Source of the DNA: Lysobacterales bacterium
GTDB lineage: Bacteria > Pseudomonadota > Gammaproteobacteria > Xanthomonadales > Xanthomonadaceae
Length of the DNA: 62,521 nt
NCBI GenBank assembly: GCA_017302035.1
Contig: JAFLEA010000012.1
Location: 1-62,521, forward strand
Direction: 5' to 3'
Positions 8,443 to 17,204 of this stretch are shown here, in pieces. The notes beneath the pieces were generated by a model. It was not told the origin of the DNA, ran no database searches, and saw only the letters and a list, made by a program, of their open reading frames with translations. Both the position numbers and the translations under genes were made by a program. Every line of letters starts with the position of its first letter. Position 1 is the stretch's first letter.

Positions 8443-11337
8443 ATGCGCATCCTTGGTACTACGACCGTGGGACGTGGCCTTGCCCGCTCGCTGCTGGCCA
8501 TCGCCATCTCCACGACCCTGGCTTCGGGACTGGTGGCCTGCAGCGGGGGCGGCGGGGGCGGGGGCGGCAATCTGAAGCCCGGAGTCCCGACCTCGCCGCC
8601 ACCCCCGCCACCGCCCCCACCGCCTCCGCCGCCTCCGGTCTCACCGCCGCCGCCGCCCGCATTGGTCCAGCCGCCGATCGATGCCCACCTGACCCTGACC
8701 CATGCCACCGAAGCCGAGCGCCAGGGCTACACCGGCGCCGGTTACCGGATCGGCGTGATCGATACCGGCGTCAATCGCAACCATCCGGCCCTGGCGGGCC
8801 GGGTGCTGGCCAACTACAGCTACGTCAATCCCAGCAAGAACGACATGACGGTGGACGACAAGGTCGGCCATGGCACCACCGTTTCCCAGCTGGCCGCCGG
8901 GCAGGCGGTCGGCCGCTGGCCGGGTGGCGTGGCGCCGGGGGCCGGGATCCTCTCGGCGCGGATCATCAACGACGAGCGCCCCACGGACGACGGTTCCGGC
9001 CAGGGCAACGAGGTCACCGGCGCCCTGGGACTGAAGGCGATCCACCAGGATCTGGTGGCCAGCGGCATGCGGATCATGAACAACTCCTGGGGCGGGCTGT
9101 ACTGGACCCGTCCCACGGCCACCGCGCCGATCGCGGACGAATACCGCTTCTTCATCCAGGACCATGACGGCCTGGTGGTGTTCGCCACCGGCAACGAGGG
9201 CCGCAGCGACCCGACCAACATGGCCGCGCTGCCGAGCCAGCCCGGTCCCAATGGCACGTTCCCCGCCGCCGACCTGGAGAAGGGCTGGCTGGCCGTGGCC
9301 GCGCTGGACACGTCCAACCCGACCCAGTTGATGTACTACTCCAATGCCTGCGGCCTGGCGAAGAACTACTGCCTGGTCGCACCGGGCACGGCCATGTTCA
9401 CCGGCACCAACGACACCGCCGGCAACACGACGTACTACTACGGCAGCGGCACCTCGTACGCCGCGCCGCTGGTGTCCGGCGCCGCCGCAGTGCTCTGGCA
9501 GAGGTTCCCCTATTTCAACAACGACCTGATCCGGCAGACCCTCCTGGGTACCGCCACCGACCTGGGCGATCCGGGCGTGGACGCGGTGTTCGGCCATGGA
9601 CTGCTCAACCTGGCCAAGGCCCTGGGTGGACCGGCCAAGTTCGACTGGGGCGATGTGACGGCGAACTTCAGCGGCGAGTCGGCCTGGACCAATGCCATCA
9701 CCGGCAATGGCGGCCTGGTCAAGCGCGGCAGCGGCACCCTGACCCTGGGCAACGCCGGGGTGTACCTGGACTACCGGGGCGATACCCGGATCCAGGGTGG
9801 CACGCTGAAGATCCTCGGCGACCTGCATTATTCGGACGTGTACGTCGACGCCGGCGGGCGCCTCGCCGGAACCACCTGGCTGGGCGCGGACCTGACCAAT
9901 GCCGGCGTCGTGCAGATCGATGCGGCCGCCGCCGGCGGGCAGGGCGTGACCGTGAAGGGCGACTACGTGCAGAAGGCCGGCAGCCAGCTGTCGCTGCTGC
10001 TCGGCTACGGGCAGTTGCTGGTCGACGGCAAGGCCACGCTGGAGGGCGGCAACGTCCACGTGGCGGGCGTGCGCAACGGCTACACCTGGCAGGCGCGCGA
10101 ATACGTGCTGACCGCGACCGGCGGCGTCACCGGCCGGTTCAGCGGGCTGACCTCCGCTTCCAGCGTGTTCCTCGAGGGCACCCTGGGATACAGCGCCAAC
10201 CAGGCATGGATGGACATCACCCGCCTCAACGTCACCGTCGCCGCCCAAGGCCTGGACGGCATCACGCCGATCGCCCTGGGCGCCGCGCAACGGGTGGAAG
10301 CCGCATTCGGCGCGATCGATACCCAGCAGCGCGAAGGCACGGGCACGGTGTCCGACGGCTTCATCCGCATCGCCGGCGATTTCCAGGGCACGGCCAGTGC
10401 GGGGGCGGCAGTGGCCTCGTTGCGCAGCCTGTCCGGCGAGGTGCACGCGGCGGCAGCGGCGGCCACGTTCGACAGCCTGGACCTGGGCCGGCGGGCGCTG
10501 TCCTCGCGCTTCGACACGCTGGCCGCCGGCGGGGCACGCCCCGGCGCCTGGATCCAGGCGCTGGGCGGAGCCTCGTCGCTGGGTGCCGACGCGGGCGCTC
10601 AGGTCCAGGGCTGGATGGCCGGCCACGACCTCGCCCTGGGCAGGACGACGATGGCCGGCATGGCCTTCGGCGAGAGCCGCGGCGACAGCCGCCTCGATGG
10701 TCTGGTCGATCGCAGCCGCGAGCGGCAGGTGCAGGCGCAGGCGTACCTGGGCCGGCAGTGGGGCCAGGGCTACCTGCTGGGCCAGTTCGGCGCAGGCCAG
10801 TGGCAGCGCTGGATCGACCGCGAACTGCTGCTGGGTGCCAGCCGCTACGGCGTACACAGTGCCTATGACGGCCGCTTCGCCGTGGCCGGGCTGGAGGCGG
10901 GCTACCGCTTCGACGGCGCGGCCGGTTCGCTGGTGCCCTACGTGGGCACCGAGCACGCGCAAGTCCGCAGCGACGGCTTCCACGAGCAAGGGGCGGCCGG
11001 ATTCGGGCTGCGCAGCGAGGCCAATACCGCCGCGCGCACCCAGGCCATCGCCGGCCTGCGGGTGAGCCGGGATTGGCAGCGTTTCAGCCTCAGCGGGTAT
11101 GCGGAGTGGCAGCAGACCCTGGCCAGCGACGGACTGGAACTGTCGGCCAGCTTCGTCGGGGTGGATGCGTGGTCGCCGCTTGCGGCCTCCGATCCGGCTG
11201 CGTCGGGCGGCATGTTCGGGTTGTCGGCGCGGACCTGGCTATCGCCGCGCTCGGCCTTGTCGTTTGGCTACGACCAGCGCTTCGGCCCGCGTGGGGATGC
11301 GGGCATGGTCTCGCTGCGCTATGTGTTGGGGTTCTGA
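8443..11337 (+). CDS. Lipidated autotransporter subtilisin-like (S8) serine protease, copy 1
   Basis: A 964-residue type Va secretion protein. Order: signal sequence ending in a lipobox (LVAC, Cys near residue 28); an eight-glycine run, then a proline-rich linker; S8 protease domain with Asp107 (VIDTGVNRNHP), His143 (GHGTTVSQLAAG) and Ser338 (GTSYAAPLVSGAA), all present; passenger repeats with the autotransporter-associated motif GNGGLVKRGSGTLTLGN near residue 420; and a C-terminal beta-barrel from about residue 700 ending in Phe. A lipidated S8 autotransporter is known in Neisseria (NalP), where it releases other surface proteins. A GGAG site precedes the ATG at 8443. The neighbour at 11536 is a paralogue. 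Confidence 0.9.
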   Translation: MRILGTTTVGRGLARSLLAIAISTTLASGLVACSGGGGGGGGNLKPGVPTSPPPPPPPPPPPPPPVSPPPPPALVQPPIDAHLTLTHATEAERQGYTGAGYRIGVIDTGVNRNHPALAGRVLANYSYVNPSKNDMTVDDKVGHGTTVSQLAAGQAVGRWPGGVAPGAGILSARIINDERPTDDGSGQGNEVTGALGLKAIHQDLVASGMRIMNNSWGGLYWTRPTATAPIADEYRFFIQDHDGLVVFATGNEGRSDPTNMAALPSQPGPNGTFPAADLEKGWLAVAALDTSNPTQLMYYSNACGLAKNYCLVAPGTAMFTGTNDTAGNTTYYYGSGTSYAAPLVSGAAAVLWQRFPYFNNDLIRQTLLGTATDLGDPGVDAVFGHGLLNLAKALGGPAKFDWGDVTANFSGESAWTNAITGNGGLVKRGSGTLTLGNAGVYLDYRGDTRIQGGTLKILGDLHYSDVYVDAGGRLAGTTWLGADLTNAGVVQIDAAAAGGQGVTVKGDYVQKAGSQLSLLLGYGQLLVDGKATLEGGNVHVAGVRNGYTWQAREYVLTATGGVTGRFSGLTSASSVFLEGTLGYSANQAWMDITRLNVTVAAQGLDGITPIALGAAQRVEAAFGAIDTQQREGTGTVSDGFIRIAGDFQGTASAGAAVASLRSLSGEVHAAAAAATFDSLDLGRRALSSRFDTLAAGGARPGAWIQALGGASSLGADAGAQVQGWMAGHDLALGRTTMAGMAFGESRGDSRLDGLVDRSRERQVQAQAYLGRQWGQGYLLGQFGAGQWQRWIDRELLLGASRYGVHSAYDGRFAVAGLEAGYRFDGAAGSLVPYVGTEHAQVRSDGFHEQGAAGFGLRSEANTAARTQAIAGLRVSRDWQRFSLSGYAEWQQTLASDGLELSASFVGVDAWSPLAASDPAASGGMFGLSARTWLSPRSALSFGYDQRFGPRGDAGMVSLRYVLGF

Positions 11338-11455
11338 AGAGCGGCGGTTTCCGGGCTCCGGGCCTGTGACCTTTCCCGGGCCGCTGCATGAGTGGGGGAT
11401 GCACGTTTTTGCCTGTCCGGTCACGGAAACCGGCCTCGCAATGGGCCGGAGATTG

Positions 11456-11484
11456 TTGTTTTCCAGAGATCAAAGGGTTACAAA
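11456..11484 (+). promoter_or_regulatory. Candidate sigma-70 promoter for autotransporter copy 2
   Basis: TTGTTT and TACAAA hexamers with a 17-base spacer lie in a locally AT-rich patch about 50 bases before the ATG of the second autotransporter. This implies the second copy can be transcribed independently of the first. By-eye call only. Confidence 0.35.
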
Positions 11485-11535
11485 TTAGAGCAACGCTTGG
11501 CGCGGCCGCCGCGCTATCAACTTGGGGGAAAACGA

Positions 11536-14500
11536 ATGGACGCACTGCATGGGCGCAAGGCTCTGGCCTTGGCTGTCGTTTCTGTCTTGGGCCTGGGTTT
11601 GGCGGCCTGCAGTAGTGGCGGCAATACCAAGGATGTCCCGCCCCTGGTCATCGGTGGTGGCGGAGGCGGTGGTGGTGGTGGTGGTGGTGGCGGTGGTGGC
11701 GGAGGCGGTGGTGGTGGCGGTGGTGGTGGCGGCGGTGGTGGTGGAGGCGGTGGTGGTGGAACGCCGCCGCCTGCGAACGTTGAGCCCCCCATAGATGCGC
11801 ATCTGGCGTTGATCAATGCCAAGGACGTGATCGCCAGCGGCAGCTACACGGGGGCCGGCGTCGTCATCGGCCTGCTGGATACCGGCGTCAACCGCAACCA
11901 TCCATCCCTGGCCGGGCGGGTCATCGCCAATTTCACCAACGTGTCCGGGGTCGACACCAGTGTCGATGACAAGGTGGGGCACGGCACGACCGTGGCTTCG
12001 CTGGCCGCGGGCAAGGCCGTCGGCAACTGGCCGGGCGGCGTGGCCCAAGGCGCCAGCATCATCTCGTCGCGGATCATCGCCGACGAGGCTCCGAAGGACG
12101 ACGGGTCCGGCCAGGGCAACGAAGTGCAGGCGGGACGAGGCTATGGCGAGTTCTTCCGGGCGCTGAACCTGCAGATCGCCGAAGCCGCCGCCCGGGCCGG
12201 CGCGGTGGGCACGATCATCAACAATTCGTGGGGCGGCCTGTACTGGACCAACGATCAGGTCACCAACGAATTCGTCAATGCCTGGAGCGACTTCATCCTG
12301 AATCGCGATGGCCTGGTCGTGTTCGCCAACGGCAATAGCGGCACCGACGCCCGTTACCGCGACAACCCCTCGAACAATGCGGCATTGCCGAGCAAGTCGG
12401 CCGAGGCGGCATTCCTGGAGCGCGGCTGGCTGACCGTGGCCGCGCTCAATCCGACCGAGTCCACGCCGACCCTGACCGACTACTCGCAAGCCTGCGGGGT
12501 GGCGAAGAACTACTGCCTGACCGCACCCGGCAACGTTGTGTTCACCGGCCATACCGACACCAGCGGCAGCACCAGTTACAAATGGGGCGGGGGTACTTCC
12601 TACGCGGCACCTCTGGTGTCAGGTACGGCCGCGCTGGTGTGGCAGGCCTTCCCCTATTTCAACAACGACCTGGTGCGGCAGACCGTGCTCGGCACGGCCA
12701 CCGACATCGGCGATCCCGGCCCGGACGCGATCTTCGGCTATGGCCTGCTCAATGTCGGCGCCGCGGTGAAGGGGCCCGGGCGGTTCGACTGGGGCGATGT
12801 GCTGATCGAATTCGACAACAAGCGCGTGGACCCGGCACGGGGCGTCGACGTCAGCTATTTCCGCAATCCAATCAGCGGTTCAGGCGGCCTGATCAAGGCC
12901 GGCAGCGGCACCCTCGTGCTTACCGAGCGCGGCTCCTACCAGGGCGCAACCGTGCTCAGGCAGGGCGGGCTGAACGTGCTGCAGGGCCTGGCCAGTTCCA
13001 GCGTCACCGTGGAAGCGGGCACCCGTTTCCAGGGCGTGGGCAGCTTCGGGGGCAGCGTCACCAATGGCGCGAGCCTGATCGCGGGCGATGGAGTCAACGC
13101 GATGAACATCGCCGGTGACTTCACCAACTACTGGACCGGCCCGGCGGGCGATGTCCTGGGCACCCTGCATTTCTGGCTTGGCAACCCGCTCGGCGTGGAC
13201 GGCAAGGCCAAGCTCACCAGCGATAGCGCCGGCAACAGCAAACTCCATGTCGAAGGAGTGAAGAGCGGCTATGTGTTCGACCAGCGCACCATGGTGATCT
13301 ATACCAAGGAGGGCCTGCTCGGACGCTTCGACAACCTCGTGACCTCGGCGTCCAACGTCACCCTGGTCAACTACACCCTCGAATACGACTTGCTCAATGC
13401 CTATTTGCGCGCGCAGCGCGTGGACGTGAGGGCGGCTGCGTCGATCTGGGGCCTCTCGGCCCTGTCGCAGGGCGCGGCGTCGCGCATGGAAGGGGTGATG
13501 GGCGGGCTGGACGGCAGCCTCGGCGGGGCGTTGCCGGGCGGCACGGGCGGCAACATCGGGCTCGATGCCGACTTGCTCGCGGCCGCCGGCGCCTTCCAAC
13601 AGGCCCCCAGCGTCGCGGGCGTGGACGTGTCGCTGCGCAGCCTGTCAGGGCAGCTGCACGGCACCGCCTCGGCGATGACTTTCGAGAGCATCGATGCCAA
13701 CCGCCGTGCGGCGACCAGCCGTTTCGACCGCTTCCGCGGCAACCTCAGGGGTGCCGGCGCCTGGGCCGCCGACCTGTCGCGCGATGGCGGGTTGTCCCTG
13801 TCGGGCTTCGATTCGGTTGATTTCAGCAGCAGCGGCGAAATCGTCGGCCACGACGTGGCCTATGGCGCCAACACCCTGCTCGGCGTGGCGTTCAGCCGCC
13901 AGCGGCAGCAGAGCTGGTTGCCGGCGATGGGCGACCGGATGCGCGGCTACCAGTACGAAAGTCAGCTGTATGCGGCCTGGCTGAGCGATGGTTGGTACGC
14001 CCAGGGTCGTCTGGGCATTGGCCAGTTCGATCGACAGATGCAGCGCAACGTCCTGCTGGGTACCAGTGTGAATGGTGTCGCCACGCGGCTGTCCGGCGAC
14101 TATTTCACCGCCAATATGGAATCCGGCCGTGGCTTCGGTCTGGCTGGCGGGACGCTCACGCCCTACCTGGGCGTGGACTACACCCGTCTGGACAACGACG
14201 GCTTCAGCGAAGCCGGCGCCGGTGGCCTGGGCTTGCGCGCGGATCAATGGAACAGCACCCGAACCCAGGGTTACCTGGGCCTGCGGGGCGAACGCAGTTG
14301 GCGACTGGGCAACGGCGTCACTCTCGCGCTTGATGCGCGGGGCGAGTACCAGGAGCGGCTGCAGTCCGCCGGGGAAGTGTTCGACGCCAGCTTCGTCGGC
14401 TTCGAGCAGTGGCAGCCGCTGTACGGGATCGGCCTGGCCGCGCGCAGCCGGCTCTACCAGATGGGGCTGACGACTTCGTTCTCCGCGCGCAACCTGTTCC

Positions 14501-14577
14501 GCGTCGACTACAGCCGTCGCCAGAGCGACCGCTACGTCGACGACCAGGTCAGCCTGCAGTACAGCCACGCGTTCTGA
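11536..14577 (+). CDS. Lipidated autotransporter subtilisin-like (S8) serine protease, copy 2, with polyglycine linker
   Basis: A 1013-residue paralogue of the preceding gene with the same layout: signal with lipobox (LGLAAC, Cys25), linker, S8 domain with Asp115, His149 and Ser355 intact, an autotransporter repeat (GSGGLIKAGSGTLVLTERG near residue 455), and a C-terminal barrel ending in Phe. The linker differs strikingly: residues 40-75 are 36 consecutive glycines followed by a short Thr-Pro stretch, where copy 1 has eight glycines and prolines. A strong GGGGGAA site sits six bases before the ATG. The close match across the protease and barrel regions indicates tandem duplication followed by divergence. 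Substrates are unknown; processing of other surface proteins, or self-release, is inferred from NalP. Confidence 0.9.
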   Translation: MDALHGRKALALAVVSVLGLGLAACSSGGNTKDVPPLVIGGGGGGGGGGGGGGGGGGGGGGGGGGGGGGGGGGGGTPPPANVEPPIDAHLALINAKDVIASGSYTGAGVVIGLLDTGVNRNHPSLAGRVIANFTNVSGVDTSVDDKVGHGTTVASLAAGKAVGNWPGGVAQGASIISSRIIADEAPKDDGSGQGNEVQAGRGYGEFFRALNLQIAEAAARAGAVGTIINNSWGGLYWTNDQVTNEFVNAWSDFILNRDGLVVFANGNSGTDARYRDNPSNNAALPSKSAEAAFLERGWLTVAALNPTESTPTLTDYSQACGVAKNYCLTAPGNVVFTGHTDTSGSTSYKWGGGTSYAAPLVSGTAALVWQAFPYFNNDLVRQTVLGTATDIGDPGPDAIFGYGLLNVGAAVKGPGRFDWGDVLIEFDNKRVDPARGVDVSYFRNPISGSGGLIKAGSGTLVLTERGSYQGATVLRQGGLNVLQGLASSSVTVEAGTRFQGVGSFGGSVTNGASLIAGDGVNAMNIAGDFTNYWTGPAGDVLGTLHFWLGNPLGVDGKAKLTSDSAGNSKLHVEGVKSGYVFDQRTMVIYTKEGLLGRFDNLVTSASNVTLVNYTLEYDLLNAYLRAQRVDVRAAASIWGLSALSQGAASRMEGVMGGLDGSLGGALPGGTGGNIGLDADLLAAAGAFQQAPSVAGVDVSLRSLSGQLHGTASAMTFESIDANRRAATSRFDRFRGNLRGAGAWAADLSRDGGLSLSGFDSVDFSSSGEIVGHDVAYGANTLLGVAFSRQRQQSWLPAMGDRMRGYQYESQLYAAWLSDGWYAQGRLGIGQFDRQMQRNVLLGTSVNGVATRLSGDYFTANMESGRGFGLAGGTLTPYLGVDYTRLDNDGFSEAGAGGLGLRADQWNSTRTQGYLGLRGERSWRLGNGVTLALDARGEYQERLQSAGEVFDASFVGFEQWQPLYGIGLAARSRLYQMGLTTSFSARNLFRVDYSRRQSDRYVDDQVSLQYSHAF
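11653..11760 (+). repeat. Glycine-codon repeat tract (36 codons)
   Basis: Thirty-six consecutive GGN codons, mostly GGT and GGC with a few GGA, encode the polyglycine linker of autotransporter copy 2. The tract is built from short imperfect units such as ggtggtggc, so slippage would change linker length, in frame if whole codons are lost or gained. Confidence 0.9.
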
Positions 14578-14609
14578 TCCGGGCCCGGTGCCCGTAGGAG
14601 GACGGGATA

Positions 14610-14637
14610 GGCGCGCCCTGCGGGGCGCGCCTTCTCA
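14610..14637 (+). terminator. Terminator hairpin after autotransporter copy 2
   Basis: A nine-base-pair perfect stem (GGCGCGCCC / GGGCGCGCC) with a TGCG loop is followed by CTTCTC. It lies between the convergent autotransporter and liuA genes and could serve the plus strand; the T-run is short. Confidence 0.65.
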
Positions 14638-14643
14638 GTCTTC

Positions 14644-15801
14644 TCAGTCCCGTCCCTCGAACAGCTCGCGTCCGATCAGCATGCGCCGGATCTCGTTGGT
14701 GCCGGCGCCGATGGCGTAGAGCTTGGCATCGCGCAGGATCCGGCCGGTGGCGAACTCGTTGATGTAGCCGTTGCCGCCCAGCGCCTGGATCGCTTCCAGC
14801 CCCACCTGCACCGCGGACTCGGAGGCGTGCAACAGGCAGGAGGCCGCCGCCGCGCGCGAGGAACGGCCCTGGTCGAAGTCGCGCGCGACCTGGTAGGCAA
14901 ATGCGCGCGAGGACTGCAGCGCGGTGTACATGTCGGCGACCTTGCCCTGCATCAGGCCGAAGGTGCCGATCGCCGCATCGAACTGGCGGCGCTCGCGCAC
15001 GTAGGGCAGGGTGATGTCCAGGGCAGCCTGCATCAGCCCGATCGGGCCGCCGGACAGCACCAGGCGCTCGGTGTTCAGGCCGCTCATCAGCACTCGCACG
15101 CCCTGGTTCACCTCGCCGAGCACGTTTTCCGCCGGGATCTCGCAGTCCTCGAACACCAGTTCGCAGGTGTTGGAGCCGCGCATGCCCAACTTGTCCAGCT
15201 TCTGCGCGGTGGAGAAGCCGCGCATGCCGCGTTCGACGATGAAGGCGGTCATGCAGCGGCTGCCGGCCTCCTTGGCCGCGGTGCGCATGTACACCACCAG
15301 CACGTCGGCCTCCGGGCCGTTGGTGATCCACATCTTGTTGCCGTTGGCCACCCAGACGCCATCGCGCAACTGCGCGCTGCAGCGCATCGAGCCGACCACG
15401 TCCGAGCCGGCGCCCGGCTCGCTCATCGCCAGCGCGCCCTTCCACTCGCCGCTGCACAGCTTCGGCAGGTATTTCGCGTGCTGGGCGGGATTGCCGTTGA
15501 GATAGAGGTTGGAGACGCACAGGTTGGAATGCGCGCCGTAGCTCAGCCCGACCGAGCCGGAGGCGCGCGAGATCTCCTCCATCGCCACCAGGTGGGCCAG
15601 GTAGCCCATGTCGCTGCCGCCATATTCAGAGGCGACGGTCATGCCCAGCAGGCCCAGTTCGCCCAGCTTGGGCCACAGGTCCTGGGGGAAGGCATTGTCC
15701 TCGTCGATGGCCGCCGCACGGGGCGCGATCTCGACCTCGGCGAAGCGGCGCACGGCCTCGCGCAGGGCATCGATTTCCTCGCCCAACTGGAATGCGTGCA
15801 T
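14644..15801 (-). CDS. liuA: Isovaleryl-CoA dehydrogenase
   Basis: A 385-residue acyl-CoA dehydrogenase that oxidises isovaleryl-CoA to 3-methylcrotonyl-CoA with FAD, feeding LiuB/LiuD. It shows the IVD-typical sequence [19 protein letters not shown], the FAD region [18 protein letters not shown] near residue 130, and the C-terminal [43 protein letters not shown]. Length matches the family. It is separated from liuB/C/D by the autotransporters and other genes, but all the liu genes remain on the minus strand. Leucine dehydrogenase lies just upstream. Confidence 0.93.
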   Translation of the reverse strand: MHAFQLGEEIDALREAVRRFAEVEIAPRAAAIDEDNAFPQDLWPKLGELGLLGMTVASEYGGSDMGYLAHLVAMEEISRASGSVGLSYGAHSNLCVSNLYLNGNPAQHAKYLPKLCSGEWKGALAMSEPGAGSDVVGSMRCSAQLRDGVWVANGNKMWITNGPEADVLVVYMRTAAKEAGSRCMTAFIVERGMRGFSTAQKLDKLGMRGSNTCELVFEDCEIPAENVLGEVNQGVRVLMSGLNTERLVLSGGPIGLMQAALDITLPYVRERRQFDAAIGTFGLMQGKVADMYTALQSSRAFAYQVARDFDQGRSSRAAAASCLLHASESAVQVGLEAIQALGGNGYINEFATGRILRDAKLYAIGAGTNEIRRMLIGRELFEGRD

Positions 15802-15893
15802 GCCTGCCCCTCGATTGGTTTCAATTGCACCAGTCTAGGGGGAAGCCGGCCCGGTTGGCACGTGCGGGCGCAGCAATGCGGCGGGCGAGGAGC

Positions 15894-16994
15894 TCAGTGT
15901 TCCCCGCGCAGGTGCCCCATCCGCGGCCGGGTACGGCCCATCGGCAGCTTGAGCTTGCCGATGGCCTGCAGCCGGGCCTGGGCGATCCGGTCGGCGGCGT
16001 ACTGCGGGCTGATGTCCTCGCGCTCGGACAGGTCGAAGATCCGGCCGAGGTTGTGGTAGATGCTGCGGATCAGGCGCATCGCCCGTTCGCGGTTGTAGCC
16101 GTCGATCTCCAGCGACACGTTCATCACCCCGCCGGCGTTGACCGCGTAGTCCGGGGCGAACAGGATCCCGCGCCGGTGCAGCTCGTCGCCCACCGCGTGG
16201 CTGGAGAGCTGGTTGTTGGCCGAGCCGCAGACGATCTTCGCCTTCAGCCGCTCGGCGGTCTTCTCGTCGATCCCGCCCTCGATCGCGCAGGGTGCGAACA
16301 CGTCGGCGGCCACGTCGTAGATGTCGGCGCAGGCCACCGCCTCGGCGCCGTACTCGGACACCGCGCGTTCGACCAGCTTCGGGTCCAGGTCGGCGACGAA
16401 CAGCTTGGCGCCGCGCTCCCGGAGCAGCTTCACCAGCTCCATCCCGATGTGGCCCAGTCCTTGCACCGCGATGCTGGTCTTGCCGACCTCCTCGTGGCCG
16501 AACTTGCGCTGCAGCGAGGCCATCAGCCCCTGCAGGGTGCCGTAGGCGGTGAACGGGGCCGGGTCGCCGGAGCCGCCGTGAACCTGGTGCACGCCGGTGA
16601 CAAATTCGGTCTCCAGGTAGATCTGCTCCATGTCGTTGACGTCGGTGCCCACGTCCTCGGCGGTGATGTAGCGCCCGCCCAGCGCCTCCACCGCACGGCC
16701 GAAGGCACGGAACAGCACCTCGGACTTGGCCGTCTTCGGGTCGCCCAGGATCACCGCCTTGCCGCCGCCGATGTTCAGACCGGCCAGGGCGTTCTTGTAG
16801 GTCATGGTCCGGCTCAGGCGCAGCACGTCGCGCAGGGCATCGCCCTCGTCGGCGTAGTGGCGCATGCGCACTCCCCCCAGGGCCGGGCCGAGCACGGTGC
16901 TGTGCACGGCGACGATCGCCCTCAGCCCCGCATCGGGGTTGTTGCAGAAGACCACCTGCTCATGGCCGGAGGTGGCGAGGGTTTCGAAAAGCAT
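15894..16994 (-). CDS. Leucine dehydrogenase (Glu/Leu/Phe/Val dehydrogenase family)
   Basis: A 366-residue NAD-dependent amino-acid dehydrogenase that deaminates leucine (and Val/Ile) to the 2-oxo acid. Visible are the substrate-side motif LGPALGGVRM near residue 40, the catalytic lysine region MTYKNALAGLNIGGGKAVI near residue 65, and the NAD fold GLGHIGMELVKLL near residue 180. The 366-residue length fits leucine dehydrogenase rather than the longer glutamate dehydrogenases. It heads the minus-strand liu run and supplies its substrate after oxidative decarboxylation; no branched-chain oxo-acid dehydrogenase genes are in view. Confidence 0.88.
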   Translation of the reverse strand: MLFETLATSGHEQVVFCNNPDAGLRAIVAVHSTVLGPALGGVRMRHYADEGDALRDVLRLSRTMTYKNALAGLNIGGGKAVILGDPKTAKSEVLFRAFGRAVEALGGRYITAEDVGTDVNDMEQIYLETEFVTGVHQVHGGSGDPAPFTAYGTLQGLMASLQRKFGHEEVGKTSIAVQGLGHIGMELVKLLRERGAKLFVADLDPKLVERAVSEYGAEAVACADIYDVAADVFAPCAIEGGIDEKTAERLKAKIVCGSANNQLSSHAVGDELHRRGILFAPDYAVNAGGVMNVSLEIDGYNRERAMRLIRSIYHNLGRIFDLSEREDISPQYAADRIAQARLQAIGKLKLPMGRTRPRMGHLRGEH

Positions 16995-17204
16995 CGACAG
17001 GCTCCGTGGTCTTCGGCCAACAAAAAAGCGACGGAGCCAGGGGGAGGGCGGGTCGTCGCGGGCGCCATTCTACTCCCAGCCACGCGGCGACTCATCCGCT
17101 TCCCCTGAATAGGGGGTGGCCGCCCGGTCCTGCTGCAGGCGCCCCCTCGGTTTCCCGTGAAAGCACTAGAATCGGGACATCGAAGTCCTTGATTCCCGAA
17201 GCGC

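Noticed and set aside
11653-11760. The Gly-codon tract as a CRISPR or satellite array
   Set aside because: It is in frame within a conserved gene and has no spacers.
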